DNA of 64,000 nucleotides from Roseiarcus sp037446355 (GTDB taxonomy: Bacteria; Pseudomonadota; Alphaproteobacteria; Rhizobiales; Beijerinckiaceae). Positions 27,421 through 36,084 of this stretch are shown here, in pieces. The stretch lies in NCBI GenBank assembly GCA_037446355.1, contig JBBIIT010000001.1, positions 62,001 through 126,000 of the forward strand, in the 5' to 3' direction. A program made the position numbers and the translations under genes. Under the pieces are notes generated by a model, which saw only the letters and a list, made by a program, of their open reading frames with translations, did no database searches and was not told the origin of the DNA. Each line of letters starts with the position of its first letter. The stretch's first letter is position 1.

Positions 27421-29418
27421 TCAAGGGAGCGGGCGAGGCGACCTGCCCTGCGCGGCGTCGAGCGCCGCCGCAGACGTCGAACGGCGGATCCTGCCGTGCG
27501 CGGTCTTGCCCCAATAAAAGGGACGTATGGCGAGTTCGAATAGGGCGATCCAAGTCGCGGCGCCGACGAGCAGATAATAAGCGGGCATCAGCGCGAGCGC
27601 GCGGGCGACATTGCGCATTCTGCGTCGCCGCATCGCTACGACCGCGGAGGCGACGACCGAATGCGCTCCGGCGAGCATGAGCAAATATGTGATTACGTCG
27701 CCCGCGCGCTCGCCCCAGCCGAAGCCTACGGGATCGCCCAGGACTGAACGCGCCAGCGCGTCGAACAATAGCGGCGCGCCAAACAGCCCTGACAACACAG
27801 CGCCGAGGATCAGCAGCGCCGCGTAGAGGGCGCGGAGGCCGCCCAGCTCTCGCACAAATCGGTCGGGCCGGCGCGAATGAACGACAAGCGTTTGCATCCA
27901 GCCTTTTTGCCAACGCACGCGCTGCCGGAACCAGTTTCCAAGTTCGTTCGGCGCTTCCTCCGCGGTGTCCGAAGCCAACGCGCCGACACGCGCGCCAAAT
28001 CGCGCGAGCCGTATGCCGAGATCGGCGTCCTCGGTCACGTTCCAGGCGTCCCAGCCACCGACGCGGCGCAACGTGCGCGCCCGGAAATGATTCGAAGTGC
28101 CGCCCAGCGCGACGACGAGATCGAGCGCCGCCAGACCAGGATTCACCAGGTCGAAAAGAACGGCGTACTCGATCGCGAACAGCGCGCTGAGCCAGGAATC
28201 ATCGGGATTTTCGATCGTCAGGCGCGCCTGAAGGCAGTCGACATGGCGGTCCGCATGGAACCGATGCGCGGCTTTGCGCAGTTGATCGGGATCGGGAATA
28301 TCTTCGGCGTCGTACACGACGACAAGCTCGCCGTGCGCGACCGCGAGTGCGACATTGAGCGCCCGCGGCTTCGTGCGAGGAGCCCCGGGCGGGGCGACAA
28401 TCACGTCGTAACGGGCGGGCAGGCGCAGCGCGGCGACCGCAGCGAGGGTCTCCCGATCGTCACGTTCGAGTACAAGCTTGATGTCAAGTTTGGCTTTGGG
28501 ATAGTCGAGTGCGTCGAGCGCCTGGACGAGCCGTCGAACGACCGACGCCTCGCGATAAAGCGCGACGATCACCGAATAGACCGGCAAGTCTCGATCTTCC
28601 AGCGGGGGAGAGGGCTCGGGCGTATCGGATGCGGCCACCGCTATCGTACGCAGCCAGATTCCTCCGGCGAATGCAAGCCAAAGCACGAGGGAAATCGCCA
28701 CGCGCAGCGCGGAAGGCGCATAAATCGAGAGCGCGATCGCCGCCAAAGCGGCTAAGACCGCAATCGCAATTTGGGCCGCGTTCAGACCGCCCAGGGCCGA
28801 AAGGGATGGGTCCGCCTCGGTCAAGTCCCTCGCCGCGTGGCGGGCGATAGGCGCGCCAAGACAGTTGCGAATGTAGCCATTGAGGCGCTGACGGGAGCAA
28901 ATGGAAATCGGGGGGGGCGCCCGGCCTTCCTCGAGCCCTTCCAACAGGTAGGAAACCGTGGCGTCGCTGGGCGCGAGCACTGCGCGCGCGCCGCTCTCGT
29001 CCGGCTCGAGCGCTATGAAACCGGCGCGTATCGCGGCGTTGGGATCTCCTCGCTCTTTCAGCTCCGGCTTGCCCGCGTAATAGGGCAATCCGAGGCGGTC
29101 CGCGAGCGCCCGCGCATAATGTTCCTCGGTAATGAAGCCTTCGGCCAGCAACGCCGACAGGGCGGGAGCGCCGGCGCGATCGGCTATCTCGGCGGCCCGC
29201 CGCAAAGTGTCGGCAGAGACGCCGAAGTCCGCGAGAAATGCGATCTCTTGCGGAATCTTTCGCGCGGAAAAAAGACGAAATTCAGCTGCATTCGCCGCCC
29301 GCGCGGGCGCGCGAATATCCGTATTCGGGAGCTCGGTTACGCCGCGCAAATACACAACCCCCGCAGCGAAGCCGGTTCGAACGCCCGGGTCGCCGCCCCT
29401 CCGCTTAGCCGGATTCAA
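27421..29418 (-). CDS. Membrane glycosyltransferase family 2 with N-terminal MshEN-like domain
   Basis: 665 residues if started at TTG 29418; nearer GTG/TTG codons (about 29349-29355, after a G-rich site) are equally good. An N-terminal module (ALSALLAEGFITEEHYARAL, then ADRLGLPYY) resembles the GspE/MshE N-domain, some of which bind cyclic di-GMP. Then two membrane helices (about 215-260), a GT2 catalytic domain (YSVIVALYREASVV, DAEDIPDP, TEDADLG, QRVRWQKGWMQT) and C-terminal helices. DXD, TED and QxxRW fit processive polysaccharide synthases (BcsA/XagB-like). Likely makes or exports a beta-linked exopolysaccharide. Confidence 0.82.
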   Translation of the reverse strand: MNPAKRRGGDPGVRTGFAAGVVYLRGVTELPNTDIRAPARAANAAEFRLFSARKIPQEIAFLADFGVSADTLRRAAEIADRAGAPALSALLAEGFITEEHYARALADRLGLPYYAGKPELKERGDPNAAIRAGFIALEPDESGARAVLAPSDATVSYLLEGLEEGRAPPPISICSRQRLNGYIRNCLGAPIARHAARDLTEADPSLSALGGLNAAQIAIAVLAALAAIALSIYAPSALRVAISLVLWLAFAGGIWLRTIAVAASDTPEPSPPLEDRDLPVYSVIVALYREASVVRRLVQALDALDYPKAKLDIKLVLERDDRETLAAVAALRLPARYDVIVAPPGAPRTKPRALNVALAVAHGELVVVYDAEDIPDPDQLRKAAHRFHADRHVDCLQARLTIENPDDSWLSALFAIEYAVLFDLVNPGLAALDLVVALGGTSNHFRARTLRRVGGWDAWNVTEDADLGIRLARFGARVGALASDTAEEAPNELGNWFRQRVRWQKGWMQTLVVHSRRPDRFVRELGGLRALYAALLILGAVLSGLFGAPLLFDALARSVLGDPVGFGWGERAGDVITYLLMLAGAHSVVASAVVAMRRRRMRNVARALALMPAYYLLVGAATWIALFELAIRPFYWGKTAHGRIRRSTSAAALDAAQGRSPRPLP

Positions 29419-29521
29419 AATGACGTAGCGTTAGTGGGTTGTCACGACAAAATTCGAAGAGAAGCCCGGCCGCTAGGCTCCCCTGACAATTTCCCGACGC
29501 GGCGCCCGCGAAACCCGAAAT

Positions 29522-30331
29522 TTACGAACGCAGCAGCGACCCGACGCTTGGCGCTCGCCTCGGCGTCATTGCCGCCCTCGCAGCGGACGTAACGCTTTCG
29601 CTGTCGCCTCCCGCTCCGTGGCTCTGGCTGATGCCCCATATCGCGGCCTGCGTCCGATTGTTGACTCGGATCTTGCGCAGAATCGCTTTGACATGGACCT
29701 TGACCGTCGCCTCGGCGATGTCGTTTTTGCGAGCGATTATCTTGTTGGAGTCGCCTTCGATCAAGCAGCGTAAGATTGTTCGTTCTCTTTCGGACAATCG
29801 AGGCGAGCCGCGATGCAACCTCTCACTGTAGGCGTTCGCTGACGCCGTCTCGGCGCCCGGTTCGATTTCTCGGCTAATCGGGGCGGTGATCGGTGGGAGC
29901 GGCCCGTTATCGCGAAACACCAGCGAAATCTTCGCGTCCGGCGAAGCCGATTCGCCAGCCATAAGCAATTCCAGCGATTTTATTAAAATTTCGCAGGTTG
30001 GCCGTAAACAATACGCGCTCGCGCCAAGGCGCGCAGCCGCGTATATTTCTTCGTCACTAAGTTCTTTGTGATCGGCCAATAGCAGAACAATTGCATCGGG
30101 CCACTGTTCTTTCACGCGCCGTATCTGCGAAAGCAGCAATTCACTATTACCGCCAACAGTTATTATTATAACGTTCGCATCCGCTTTTGGGATGCAAAAA
30201 GTCGTAGTACTGTCTAAGCTCGCCGCCGCCACTACGACTCGATACTCAGCCTCAACCAGGATCCGCTTTAGCCCCTCAAGAAGCAAAGCGTTTTCGCCAA
30301 CGAGCACTGCCGCGCGGGAATGCTTTCGCAT
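29522..30331 (-). CDS. LuxR/NarL-type transcription regulator with degenerate receiver
   Basis: 269 residues from ATG 30329-30331, preceded by GGGGAGG. The N-terminal domain has receiver-like strands (AAVLVGENALLLEGLKRIL) but lacks the acidic pair (GEN instead of DD), the phospho-acceptor Asp (IIITVGGNS) and the conserved Lys (AYCLRP). The C-terminal helix-turn-helix is good: LSERERTILRCLIEGDSNKIIAR then IAEATVKVHVKAILRKIRVNNRTQAAIW. Probably regulated by something other than phosphorylation. The GT2 polysaccharide synthase gene lies 103 bases downstream, a possible target. Confidence 0.85.
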   Translation of the reverse strand: MRKHSRAAVLVGENALLLEGLKRILVEAEYRVVVAAASLDSTTTFCIPKADANVIIITVGGNSELLLSQIRRVKEQWPDAIVLLLADHKELSDEEIYAAARLGASAYCLRPTCEILIKSLELLMAGESASPDAKISLVFRDNGPLPPITAPISREIEPGAETASANAYSERLHRGSPRLSERERTILRCLIEGDSNKIIARKNDIAEATVKVHVKAILRKIRVNNRTQAAIWGISQSHGAGGDSESVTSAARAAMTPRRAPSVGSLLRS

Positions 30332-30752
30332 GAACGCCTCCCCATAACCAACGCCCCCTCGCAAGCGGACAACCGCCGCCGCAGGGCAATGAATTCCCCC
30401 CTCCCCATCTTCCAAACTGTTCTTTGCCGTCTGCATAGATATCCGACGGATGAAGTAACTCTTTAGCGCAATATTAACCCTGAAACAAGCATCCTTAACG
30501 ATCCGAAGACTCGGCTAGATGATGGTTTTGTGGCGCAACGTTCGTCCGTGGCCTCCTCGACACGAAATATTCAGTTCGTAACATATATGTCTTACGCAAT
30601 TTGGGTATCTCGCGCAGCCCCGGAATCACCAGGCCTTCCGCCGGGCCCGCTGCCAGCGCGATTGCGGGCACCCTCGCATGATCGTCGCAACGCCGATCGC
30701 GTCAGCCAAGCCGATGGGCCTTCAACGATACATTTGCACGTCCGAAATTCGC
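30332..30752. other. Intergenic region, no gene supported
   Basis: 421 bases between the regulator gene and the end of the unknown gene. It contains a less GC-rich stretch (about 30430-30620) likely to hold the regulator promoter. A plus-strand frame at 30530-30931 has no plausible protein character and overlaps the next gene antisense, so I do not call it. Confidence 0.5.
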
Positions 30753-31622
30753 TTAGTGGAAGACGGTCGACGGCGGATCGATTCGCACGTCGAAAGACAG
30801 AAAGCGATCGAACAGAGTGGTCTTGCGGTAGAAATGTCGCACATTCCCAGCAATTCCGCTTGTTGATTCGGCGCGTGTATCGAGCAGGCCGAACCAGACC
30901 AACGGACGCAATATCCGGGCTTCCATCATAAGAGACCCTGTATCCCAGTTCGCTTCAATCACCTCTCGCACCGGAATGACACATAACCGCGTCAACTCCT
31001 CGGCATTCAGCCAACGCGTCGCCGCGACATGAAGCGACCAAAACGGCGCCCCGACGCCGCCTTGCGGCCAGGATCCGTGAATGCCTCGGCCAAGATAACT
31101 GAGGTCGTCCCGCCAAAACGCAATATGAAACAGCTGCGCCAGGAGCGCGCGTCGCTTTTCGCGACGCAGAGTGTCCCTTCCAAGCGGCGTCGTGATCAAT
31201 CTCCGGCCTTGGCGTTGAATCAACTTGGCGAGTTCCGCCACGCGCCGCACGAAGAACAACGGGAGGAAATCGGGCTCATCGATTGCGCTGTTCGACAGGT
31301 GTGCGTCGGCGCGCTTCACGCCTGGCCATTCGAACACATCAATCATCTCGGCCACGAATTCGGTCGTCAAATTTCCATTCGCCTTGAGCTCGAGGCCAAA
31401 GCCCTCCGCGGCGCGCGCAATTAGAATCAAAGCGTTTCTGGCGACCGCCGACGCGTTGATCTCGGATTCGGTCAGATCGCGGGCGAGCATAAGCGCACGA
31501 TTGCTTGACGACGGAGGCCGCAGCAAAGCACCCATGCTTTCGGGCGCCAGAAGCGTCCATATCGGTTCGACGCCGCCGAGCCAGCGTCGCACTTCGGGAT
31601 CGTCAATAATGCTTGTCGTCAT
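30753..31622 (-). CDS. Unknown protein
   Basis: 289 residues with GGGAG before the ATG, so probably real. No signal peptide or membrane helix. It is mostly helical in character with conserved-looking Trp/Phe clusters (FWRDDLSYLGRGIHGSW, APFWSLHVAATRWLNAEEL, LRPLVWFGLLD). The last part, ending FRFDVRI-like (FLSFDVRIDPPS), could be a beta element. I do not recognise the family. Isolated in a gene-poor stretch, with 421 and 660 non-coding bases around it. Confidence 0.6.
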   Translation of the reverse strand: MTTSIIDDPEVRRWLGGVEPIWTLLAPESMGALLRPPSSSNRALMLARDLTESEINASAVARNALILIARAAEGFGLELKANGNLTTEFVAEMIDVFEWPGVKRADAHLSNSAIDEPDFLPLFFVRRVAELAKLIQRQGRRLITTPLGRDTLRREKRRALLAQLFHIAFWRDDLSYLGRGIHGSWPQGGVGAPFWSLHVAATRWLNAEELTRLCVIPVREVIEANWDTGSLMMEARILRPLVWFGLLDTRAESTSGIAGNVRHFYRKTTLFDRFLSFDVRIDPPSTVFH

Positions 31623-32282
31623 TCTGACTCTCCCTGTTTCCGGGTGTCAGCGGCTCCCTCCAGCGTCACTAGCCTCGCGGCGCGCCCCGCCCATACGCCG
31701 CCCGCCTTGGCTCAACCGCCAAATGCGAAGCTGCCAGCGATCTCGATCGAAAGAAGAGGCCTCAACAAATATCCGAATGCGAGAGACTGAGAGGTCTCGA
31801 AGTCAGGCTTTCGCGTTCCCGGCGCCCGCGCGGAGCTGGGCTCGAGGCATGGCTTAGTCGCGCCGACGGCTCCTTTGTCCCCGGCGGGCGTTCGCAGTTG
31901 CAATCGGGCGGATCGCGCCGCGGAAGCGTTGACGCGGCGGAACCCCTGTAAGGCTCGTATCGAGAGCGCCCCTGCCGCTGAGGGAGGATCTTGATTCGCC
32001 GGTTCGCGCAACGAGAATTCTCACGAGCGCCTCCCCCCACGGCGTTTCAGCCCCGGAATTCGCCCTACCCTGATTTTCCTGTCCGGTCTGCGAATTGGCC
32101 AAGAAACATAGCATGCAGCCTGACTGAACAGTGAGCCAATTGGTGGTACTTCGAATTAGCGCAAGCGACGCCCGACGTCTGCGCGCTAACTCGCGGTTGC
32201 GGGGCGCTCCGCGAATTCGCGAACTCAACTCGCGCCGGCCAACGAACTTTGTGTTGTAGTTCCGTCGCGAGGTAACCGTGAC
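31623..32282. other. 660-base region without supported genes
   Basis: Only short overlapping frames on both strands, none with a ribosome site plus protein-like composition. No tRNA or strong terminator seen. It may be decayed sequence or contain an unrecognised small RNA. Confidence 0.45.
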
Positions 32283-33041
32283 TCAGATGCCGTTGCCCGC
32301 CCTCCTGATCTCCGACCAAATGGTCTCGATAATCAGGCGAACGTCCAGCGCGAGCGACCAGGTTTGAATATACCGCAAGTCCATATCGATGCGCGCCCTC
32401 GCGACTTCTTCGTTCCGCGTGCTGCCACGCAGGCCGCGCGCTTGCGCGAGACCGGTCAAGCCGGGGCGCGCGAGATGACGCTCGAAGTAATTTTGCACAA
32501 GATCTTCGTAAGGAATTCCCGCCGCCAGCATTCCCGGCACATGCGGTCGGGGACCAACAAGCGACATATCGCCTCGCACGACATTGAACAGCTGCGGCAG
32601 TTCGTCGAGATCGGCGCGGCGGAGGATTCTTCCGAGCGGCGTCACCCGTTCGTCCCCTTCGCGGGTCTGGAGAACGCCGCTTTCGTCTCCTCGGTCTATG
32701 TACATCGTTCGAAATTTGTAGATAATAAATCTCTGATTGTTCAAACCATAGCGACGCTGCCGAAACAGAATCGGACCGCGCGACGTGAGTTTTATCGCCA
32801 GCGCGACGAGTAGAAGGCTGGGAAGGAGCGCAGCCAGACCGGCGGACGCCACGACGATATCGAAGACTCGCTTGGCGACAGACTGGGCCGACCGACAAGC
32901 CCTCGATCCGACCGACGCCGGCCCCCCGAAGTCTACGCCCGCGCAGTTGACGGTCGTCCCCGTTACGCCGACGGATTCCGAAACCAAGCGCCGAGACAAC
33001 ATCGCGTCGACGTTCCGTTGCGGCAGAGCGGCCTTACGCAC
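32283..33041 (-). CDS. Undecaprenyl-phosphate sugar phosphotransferase (bacterial sugar transferase)
   Basis: 252 residues from GTG 33039-33041 with GGGGGA before it. After a polar start of about 55 residues comes the membrane-anchoring helix (KRVFDIVVASAGLAALLPSL), then the conserved cytoplasmic domain: GPILFRQRRYGLN, YKFRTMY, LGRILRRADLDELPQLFNV, GDMSLVGPRPHVP and HLARPGLTGLAQARG. This enzyme loads the first sugar-1-phosphate on undecaprenyl phosphate to start an exopolysaccharide or O-antigen unit. No other glycan cluster genes adjoin it. Confidence 0.93.
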   Translation of the reverse strand: MRKAALPQRNVDAMLSRRLVSESVGVTGTTVNCAGVDFGGPASVGSRACRSAQSVAKRVFDIVVASAGLAALLPSLLLVALAIKLTSRGPILFRQRRYGLNNQRFIIYKFRTMYIDRGDESGVLQTREGDERVTPLGRILRRADLDELPQLFNVVRGDMSLVGPRPHVPGMLAAGIPYEDLVQNYFERHLARPGLTGLAQARGLRGSTRNEEVARARIDMDLRYIQTWSLALDVRLIIETIWSEIRRAGNGI

Positions 33042-33574
33042 GCGATGATCCCCCGCCTGATTCCACCGTTTCCGCGAGAAGCGCCGACAAGCGCAACACT
33101 ACCAAATGAATGACCGCGAACGCAATGCAACAGCGAAGTAACCCGTTTTTTCCAGGATCGGCCTTCGCGCGGAATGACGCGGGCGCCTCCCGCGCGCCAG
33201 AACGCCCCCCCCCGGCCGCTTCGAGCGGCCCGCCGGCTAAAGCCGCAGGCTTTGCAGCGGGCGGTTTATATTACTTCAGCAATGCAAAAATCGTCAGAAG
33301 CGATGCCGAGGCGGCCGGCCGCGTCCGCGCTTGGGCGCGCGGCCTGTTCAAATTTCCTGGTCGCCTGCCCAAAGCATAGGGTATCGGCCGCGAAAGAGAC
33401 GGGCCTTCGGTTTGATTGCGCGCCCGCGTCGTGACGTCCTCCAGTCGAGGCGCCTTCGCGCAAAGCGACGCAATGAGTTTCAATCGCCGGTCGACAGCCG
33501 AACGCGGTCCGAGGCGGCCCAAATCTGTTATGTCTCTCGGCGCCGGGAAAACAACGGAGTTTCCTGAGACCGCA
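33042..33574. other. 533-base non-coding region upstream of the sugar transferase
   Basis: No supported ORF. It holds a run of nine C followed by a tandem hairpin (33214-33261, listed separately) and a stretch of low coding character up to the tRNA gene. The sugar transferase promoter should lie near 33060-33130. Confidence 0.45.
33214..33261. repeat. Tandem stem-loops, REP-like or terminator-like
   Basis: Two adjacent inverted repeats: GGCCGC-TTCGA-GCGGCC (33214-33230) and CCCGC-(CGGCT)-AAAGCC-GCA-GGCTTT-(GCA)-GCGGG (33229-33261). On the plus strand TTTATATT follows shortly. The first lies in a C-rich run. Structure is seen directly; whether it is a repeated element in the genome cannot be judged from one copy. 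Confidence 0.5.
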
Positions 33575-33649
33575 TGGTGGGCGATGCAGGGATCGAACCT
33601 GCGACCCCTCCCGTGTGAAGGGAGTGCTCTACCGCTGAGCTAATCGCCC
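33575..33649 (-). tRNA. tRNA-Val(CAC)
   Basis: Reads GGGCGATTAGCTCAGCGGTA on the minus strand and folds as a full cloverleaf: acceptor GGGCGAT/ATCGCCC, anticodon arm CTCCC-TTCACAC-GGGAG with anticodon CAC (decodes GTG), T arm GCAGG-TTCGATC-CCTGC, and an encoded 3' CCA. No integrase or att-like duplicate is seen nearby. Confidence 0.95.
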
Positions 33650-33721
33650 CGCCCTCGCGGGAGGCCTCGTTTAAGGCCGGGCCTCGGATCAAGTCAAGGC
33701 GCGCGGGTTACGGCGCGCGAG

Positions 33722-34405
33722 TCACGGCGTGGCCGCGGCGCTCAGTTCTTCGACGGCGTCGAGCAATTGATCGAAATGCGAAATCACCCGGTCCGGGCCA
33801 AGTTCCGTGACGGGAACGTCGGTATAGCCGAAATCGACGGCGATGACGGGCGTTCCGGCGGCGCGGGCGGTCTTGATATCGGTGACGGAGTCGCCGACCA
33901 TGATCGCCCCCGCGAGGCTGCCCCCCGCCCGGGCGATGGTTTCGACGAGCGGCTTGGGATCGGGTTTGGCGACGCCGAACGTGTCCTGGCCGCAGATGAA
34001 CTGAAACCGTTCGGCGACGCCGAGCTTGCCGAGCAAGAGACGCGAGGAATGTTCGAGCTTGTTGGTGCAGACCGCGAGCCGCCAGCCGCGCGCCGCGAAG
34101 GCGTCCAGCGCGGGCTCGACTCCAGGAAAGAGCCAAGAATTGTCAGCGATATGAGCGTTGTAATGGGCAAGAAACTTAGCGAACAGTTCGTCGAGCTTGG
34201 CCGGCGCCAGCGGGCGCTGCGAAGCGGCGAAGCCGCGCTGGATCAGCGCGCGCGCCCCCGCGCCCAGGAGCGAGCGCGCCGCCGAGACCGGCACGGGCGC
34301 CATGCCCTCGCCCGCCAGGACGAGATTGAGAGTTCCGATCAGATCGCCTGCGGTTTCGGCGAGCGTGCCGTCAAGATCAAACACCAGCGTGCGAATTTCC
34401 GACAT
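33722..34405 (-). CDS. gph: Phosphoglycolate phosphatase (HAD superfamily)
   Basis: 227 residues from ATG 34403-34405 (MSEIRTLVFDLDGT); the longer frame to 34528 enters the upstream gene. HAD motif I FDLDGTLAET, motif II VCTNKLEHS, motif III Lys in GVAKPDPKPL and motif IV GDSVTDIKTA are complete. Removes phosphate from 2-phosphoglycolate formed by DNA repair or RuBisCO oxygenation; other small phosphate esters are possible. Starts 22 bases after the phosphoesterase gene in the same operon. Confidence 0.9.
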   Translation of the reverse strand: MSEIRTLVFDLDGTLAETAGDLIGTLNLVLAGEGMAPVPVSAARSLLGAGARALIQRGFAASQRPLAPAKLDELFAKFLAHYNAHIADNSWLFPGVEPALDAFAARGWRLAVCTNKLEHSSRLLLGKLGVAERFQFICGQDTFGVAKPDPKPLVETIARAGGSLAGAIMVGDSVTDIKTARAAGTPVIAVDFGYTDVPVTELGPDRVISHFDQLLDAVEELSAAATP

Positions 34406-34427
34406 CGTGCGAATTCTCCCTCGTGCG

Positions 34428-35249
34428 TCAATCGTTCCAGAAATCGGGCAGCGCGGGCGCCAGGCGACCGCCAAGGCGGACCGGCGCGATTTTGCGCGCG
34501 AAGCCGTCCGCGCCGGTCTCGACGACAACGCCGCACAGCGTCGCCTCGCCGGTCGCTGGCTCGAATCGGCCTGAGGGCAGCTTGCGCGTGAAGCGTCTCA
34601 GCGGTTCGTCCTTTTCCATGCCGATCACCGAATCGTAGTCGCCGGTCATGCCGACCTCGGTGATGAAGCCCGCGCCGCCGCCAAGAATGCGAGCGTCGGC
34701 CGCCGGAACATGGGTATGCGTGCCGACGCAAAGGCTGACGCGACCATCGACATAATGTCCGAAGGCCTGCTTCTCGCTGGTCGCCTCGGCGTGAAAGTCG
34801 ACGATCGCGGCGTCGCAGACCCGACCAAGCGAGCAGGCTTCCAGTTCCTGATCGATGCGCGCGAAGGGATCGTCGAGCGCATCCATGAACACGCGCCCCA
34901 TCATGTTGACGACCAGCACTTTGGCGCCGTTCGCGGCCTCGATCAGATTGGCGCCCCGCCCCGGCGTGCCCTTCGGGAAATTGGCGGGGCGGATGAGGCG
35001 CGGCTGGCGCTCGATGAACACCAACGCTTCGCGCTGATCGAAAGCGTGGTTGCCAAGCGTGATCGCGTCGGCGCCGGCGCCCAGCAGATCGTCGCAGATC
35101 GCCTCGGTGATGCCGAAGCCGCCAGCGGCGTTCTCGCCGTTCACGACGACGAAATCGAGGTTCCATCGCCGGCGCAGCTCCGGCAGGCGTTCGAGCACGG
35201 CGGCGCGCCCGGAGCGGCCGATGACGTCGCCGATGAACATGAGGCGCAT
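34428..35249 (-). CDS. YmdB/TIGR00282-family metallophosphoesterase
   Basis: 273 residues. Metal ligands and family motifs are visible: MRLMFIGDVIGRSGR, VVVNGENAAGGFGI, GNHAFD, DFHAEATSEK and GTHTHVPAADARIL. The family hydrolyses 2',3'-cyclic nucleotides or related phosphodiesters and affects global regulation in some bacteria. Its ATG shares one base with the stop of the cyclo-ligase gene (TGATG), so translation is coupled. Confidence 0.93.
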   Translation of the reverse strand: MRLMFIGDVIGRSGRAAVLERLPELRRRWNLDFVVVNGENAAGGFGITEAICDDLLGAGADAITLGNHAFDQREALVFIERQPRLIRPANFPKGTPGRGANLIEAANGAKVLVVNMMGRVFMDALDDPFARIDQELEACSLGRVCDAAIVDFHAEATSEKQAFGHYVDGRVSLCVGTHTHVPAADARILGGGAGFITEVGMTGDYDSVIGMEKDEPLRRFTRKLPSGRFEPATGEATLCGVVVETGADGFARKIAPVRLGGRLAPALPDFWND

Positions 35250-35842
35250 CAGCCCGCGCCTCGACAGTCGATCAGCTCGCGCTCGGTCAAAATGAAATCA
35301 AGCCGCTCATCGTGCGGCTCGCTCGGGACTTCCGCGACTTCGCAAGTGGCGAAGCCGACGCCGACGGCATGAATCGGCCCGTTCGCGCGCAGCGCCGCGA
35401 GCGTGCGGTCGTAATGGCCGGCGCCGAATCCGATGCGATGGCCGCGCCGGTCGAACGCCGAAAGCGGTGCGAACAGGAGATCGGGCTCGACCAGCGGCGC
35501 CGATGCGGTCGGCTCGGGGATGTTCATCGGCCCCGGCGTCGTCGCATCGCCCGGCCGCCAGCGACGGAACGTCAGCGCGCCGCCGCGCGCGCCCGTGATC
35601 GGCAGCGCGGTGGCGAAGCCCGCCTCGGCGAGCGCGGCGAGCAAGCGCAGGGTGTCAGGCTCGTTCTGAATGGGATGAAAGGCCGAGACGACGCGCGGAC
35701 GCCACGAACGCGCCAGGCGCAAGCCCTCCTCGGCGAGGCGCGCCGAAAACCGCTCGCGCACGCTCGGATCGAGGTCGCGCCGGCGCGACAGCGCCGCGCG
35801 ACGCAAATCGGCCTTAGCCTCGGCGAAAGGGGTTAGCGTCAT
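35249..35842 (-). CDS. 5-formyltetrahydrofolate cyclo-ligase
   Basis: 197 residues from ATG 35840-35842. An extension of the frame to 35953 would translate the 6S RNA candidate and is rejected. ATP- and substrate-binding features: LRRAALSRRRDL near the start, SAFHPIQNEPDT, and FDRRGHRIGFGAGHYDRTLA, the family signature. Converts 5-formyl-THF to 5,10-methenyl-THF, clearing an inhibitor of folate enzymes. In proteobacteria this gene (ygfA/fau) often lies directly downstream of 6S RNA, as here. Confidence 0.93.
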   Translation of the reverse strand: MTLTPFAEAKADLRRAALSRRRDLDPSVRERFSARLAEEGLRLARSWRPRVVSAFHPIQNEPDTLRLLAALAEAGFATALPITGARGGALTFRRWRPGDATTPGPMNIPEPTASAPLVEPDLLFAPLSAFDRRGHRIGFGAGHYDRTLAALRANGPIHAVGVGFATCEVAEVPSEPHDERLDFILTERELIDCRGAG

Positions 35843-35864
35843 GGAACCTTTTCGCCAGACCTTG

Positions 35865-36027
35865 AAAAAGCGCGGAGCCGAGAAAGCCGTTGGACGAAGA
35901 TCCCGGGCGCCTACGTAAGTAGGTGGGAGCCATGTGCCCAAGCCCACAGGCAAGAACAGGGACAGCCCCCTTTGGGATCGTACGGCCCCGAGGAATACGG
36001 TCCTGACGCGCCCCCCAGCTCCGCAGC
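35865..36027 (-). ncRNA. ssrS: 6S RNA candidate (RNA polymerase regulator)
   Basis: About 160 bases on the minus strand that should fold into one long hairpin: 5' GCGGAGC (36018-36024) pairs with 3' GCTCCGC (35872-35878), followed by a TTTTT run. The apical part reads GGGCTTGGGCACATGGCTCC then CACCTACT, which I associate with alphaproteobacterial 6S RNAs, and a G/C-closed bulge occupies the centre. It lies 23 bases before the cyclo-ligase gene, the classical location. 6S RNA mimics an open promoter and sequesters sigma70 polymerase in stationary phase. Ends are approximate. Confidence 0.8.
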
Positions 36028-36084
36028 CGCCTATTTAGGCGCGAGCGAGCCGAATGGCTAGTGCGCCGACGCTTGGGCGCGGGA

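Noticed and set aside
30530..30931. 133-residue plus-strand ORF in the intergenic region
   Set aside because: Overlaps the unknown gene antisense, with no ribosome site and no protein-like pattern.
33575..33649. tRNA-Val as an integration site for a genomic island
   Set aside because: No integrase and no repeated tRNA 3' end within the flanks.
35843..35953. N-terminal extension of the cyclo-ligase
   Set aside because: It translates the 6S RNA 3' half and has no family similarity.
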